Origin: Todiramphus chloris collaris
Lineage: Eukaryota > Chordata > Aves > Coraciiformes > Alcedinidae
DNA length: 64,000 bases
NCBI GenBank assembly: GCA_025345505.1
Contig: JANVCC010000020.1
Span: 51,323,523-51,387,522, forward strand
Reading direction: 5' to 3'
Positions 62,401 to 64,000 of the stretch are shown in pieces. A model generated the notes under the pieces. That model did not search any database. It had not been told where the DNA came from and was given only the letters and a program-made list of their open reading frames with translations. Position numbers and translations under genes: made by a program. Positions within the stretch are counted from its first letter, which is position 1. Each line of letters opens with the position of its first letter.

Positions 62401-64000
62401 GACTTGAATCAGCACTGGTTCTGGAGTAGCTTCTGTTTCTCTTCGTTGATTGTCTGGTACATCACAGCTGTAACAACAACGTAACAGTGGTACAACCACA
62501 CCGCTGCTGACCCTGTGCTGTTACCTGATTGGCACAGAAACCTCTCCTTCTTTGCTCCAGCTTTGGTTTTTCAGCCCCTTCGTTTCAGTCACATCTCCCT
62601 ACTCTCTGTCCTTTCTTAATGCCAGCTGTCCACAAAAACAGGAGGCCTAGAGCTGAAGCTCTGCTATTTGTCTTTATGACCCCAACAATTTCTTTATCAT
62701 TTTCCACTCTGGACCTGGTCACTGTGTAGTCCCTTGTGATTTTTAACATACATGTTATGATCTGCTAGTAGGTAACCAAGCCTGAGTACTTAAAGCTTCA
62801 GCATACTAAGCTTTTCAACACCTTGCTTTGCCGTGAAATTCTTTTGCTGGGGAGACATCTGTTTAACCAGTGCAGGTGACATTAAATGTAAATTGGGAAC
62901 TATATTTTGCATTCAGCAGTTTTCTTTTGTTCTTTTGTCTCCACTCAAAAATACTACATCTGTATGTTAATAATCAATGCCTTATTGTTCCAAAATAGTG
63001 AAAAATGTCTTCAAAGAAAACAAGGAACAATGAAAGAATTACTGATTAGGTGAAAACTCCATCTGTGTTATGTTGCAGTGTCTGAAAACTACAGAAAGTG
63101 AAGTGCAGAAGACAGTAGCATTGCTAACAATGCAGGCTACACTGTCTTAGCCTGATGCCCTAATACATACGTATACTAGTTGTGTTCGAAAAGCTTTCTA
63201 AAATAATTTGTGACAGACAAGACTTTTGAAAACCCAGTCAAACGTGTGCATTCCGGTGGGGAGGAAAGATCGCTTTGCGAATCACTTTGTTTATGAAAGT
63301 GCCCAGTTTTGTAGATATTCATGCTTAAGGATTTATATTTTTATTTCCTTTACTATGTAAAAGTGCACAGAATGCAAGCAACAATGGGAAATTATTTTGC
63401 TGTACTTTTCTTATGCTTAGATTCTTCTGACTCATCATTTAAAAATCTTGAAATGCACTCATACTTCACATATCTATACAGACAATGTAGATGTTTCCTT
63501 ATACAAACAGAAACAAAAAAATGAAACAGTGTAGCTTTTCCTTATGCTTTTATCCTGAAAGTATAGCGATAGAGAATATTTAGAAGCTTTGACAGGTTTA
63601 ACAGTCGGAGCTGGTCGCTTTGTGCTTTTCTCTGTGTTTTGCCAGTCTTCCTTGCAGACAAATGTGGTAGTACCTGGTTGTGTCTCATTTGTTCTCTTCA
63701 GTGTTGTTTAGTACTTGAGTTGCCTTCTTGTTATGAGCCTTACCTTACTGTCTGCTTTAAGACTACACTACTTAAAAGATCTTTGAATTGTCTGAATAAT
63801 GTTTTTCATAAAAGATGACTTTTTTAAAGGATTATTTTTCAGCAGTATCAAAGTTAGGTCACTGATGAATTTTAACTTTCTTACTTAATTTTAAAAATCT
63901 CAACCCAAGCTCTTTGAGGCTGAAATTCCATTGGTGCTGTGGTGTTCCTTGTGTGCAATGTGTAGTGTAAAAAGTTTCCAGGCCTGAATGGAGGCTGGAA
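56411..64000 (+). other. ISM1: ISM1 intron 1 (5' portion)
   Basis: Starts with a GTGAGT donor and continues past the window end. The first 600 bases are still CpG-island. The rest is AT-rich, with a TAAT-rich cluster at 59321-59355 and no exon. I looked for isthmin exon 2 (the low-complexity region before the thrombospondin repeat) and did not see it, consistent with a long first intron. Confidence 0.85.
59321..59355. promoter_or_regulatory. TAAT-rich palindromic cluster (homeodomain-type sites)
   Basis: Within 35 bases there are repeated ATTAATTA-type cores plus a central TGCATGCA palindrome flanked by ATTAA and ATTAAT. Such clusters can bind homeodomain proteins, but AT-rich introns produce them by chance. 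Confidence 0.3.

Noticed and set aside
1..64000. CRISPR arrays, tRNA or rRNA genes, viral or endogenous retroviral genes
   Set aside because: No regularly spaced repeats, no cloverleaf-like internal A/B boxes that I could recognise, and no reverse transcriptase, gag or envelope-like frames.

Overview
The window is vertebrate nuclear DNA. It is intron-rich, mostly AT-rich, and has no bacterial-style gene packing. It looks sauropsid and probably avian. The reasons are few recognisable interspersed repeats, no mammalian SINE or L1 blocks that I can see, a likely CR1-like LINE tail near 32.2 kb, and a 400-base assembly gap in a very GC-rich first-exon region. The species cannot be named from the sequence alone.

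Layout, all genes on the + strand. (1) 1-23.1 kb is the 3' part of SPTLC3, a long-chain-base subunit of serine palmitoyltransferase. Its last five coding exons are at 4741-4960, 7087-7213, 18955-19090, 20102-20231 and 22622-22735. They have GT/AG boundaries and phases that join into one 241-codon frame, followed by a 3' UTR and an AATAAA signal at 23072. Earlier exons lie upstream of the window. (2) 23.1-54.4 kb is a gene desert. It holds microsatellites, homopolymers, ancient palindromic dispersed repeats, a probable CR1 3' tail, and one stretch (27.15-28.07 kb, minus strand) that may be a decayed coding remnant. (3) 54.4-57.0 kb is a CpG-island promoter region with a TATA-like motif, a 23-base G run and the 400-N gap. 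It contains the first coding exon of ISM1 (isthmin 1), 56282-56410. (4) 56.4-64 kb is ISM1 intron 1; no second exon is visible.

The SPTLC3 then ISM1 order on one strand matches the amniote arrangement I know from human chromosome 20, which supports both calls. The two genes have unrelated jobs: sphingoid-base synthesis at the ER, and a secreted thrombospondin-repeat/AMOP signalling protein. Nothing suggests they work as a system. I found no convincing undescribed biological system. The most interesting non-genic signal is a set of diverged, terminally palindromic elements of about 66-73 bases, at least three of which (19936, 42922, 51496) can be aligned with each other.
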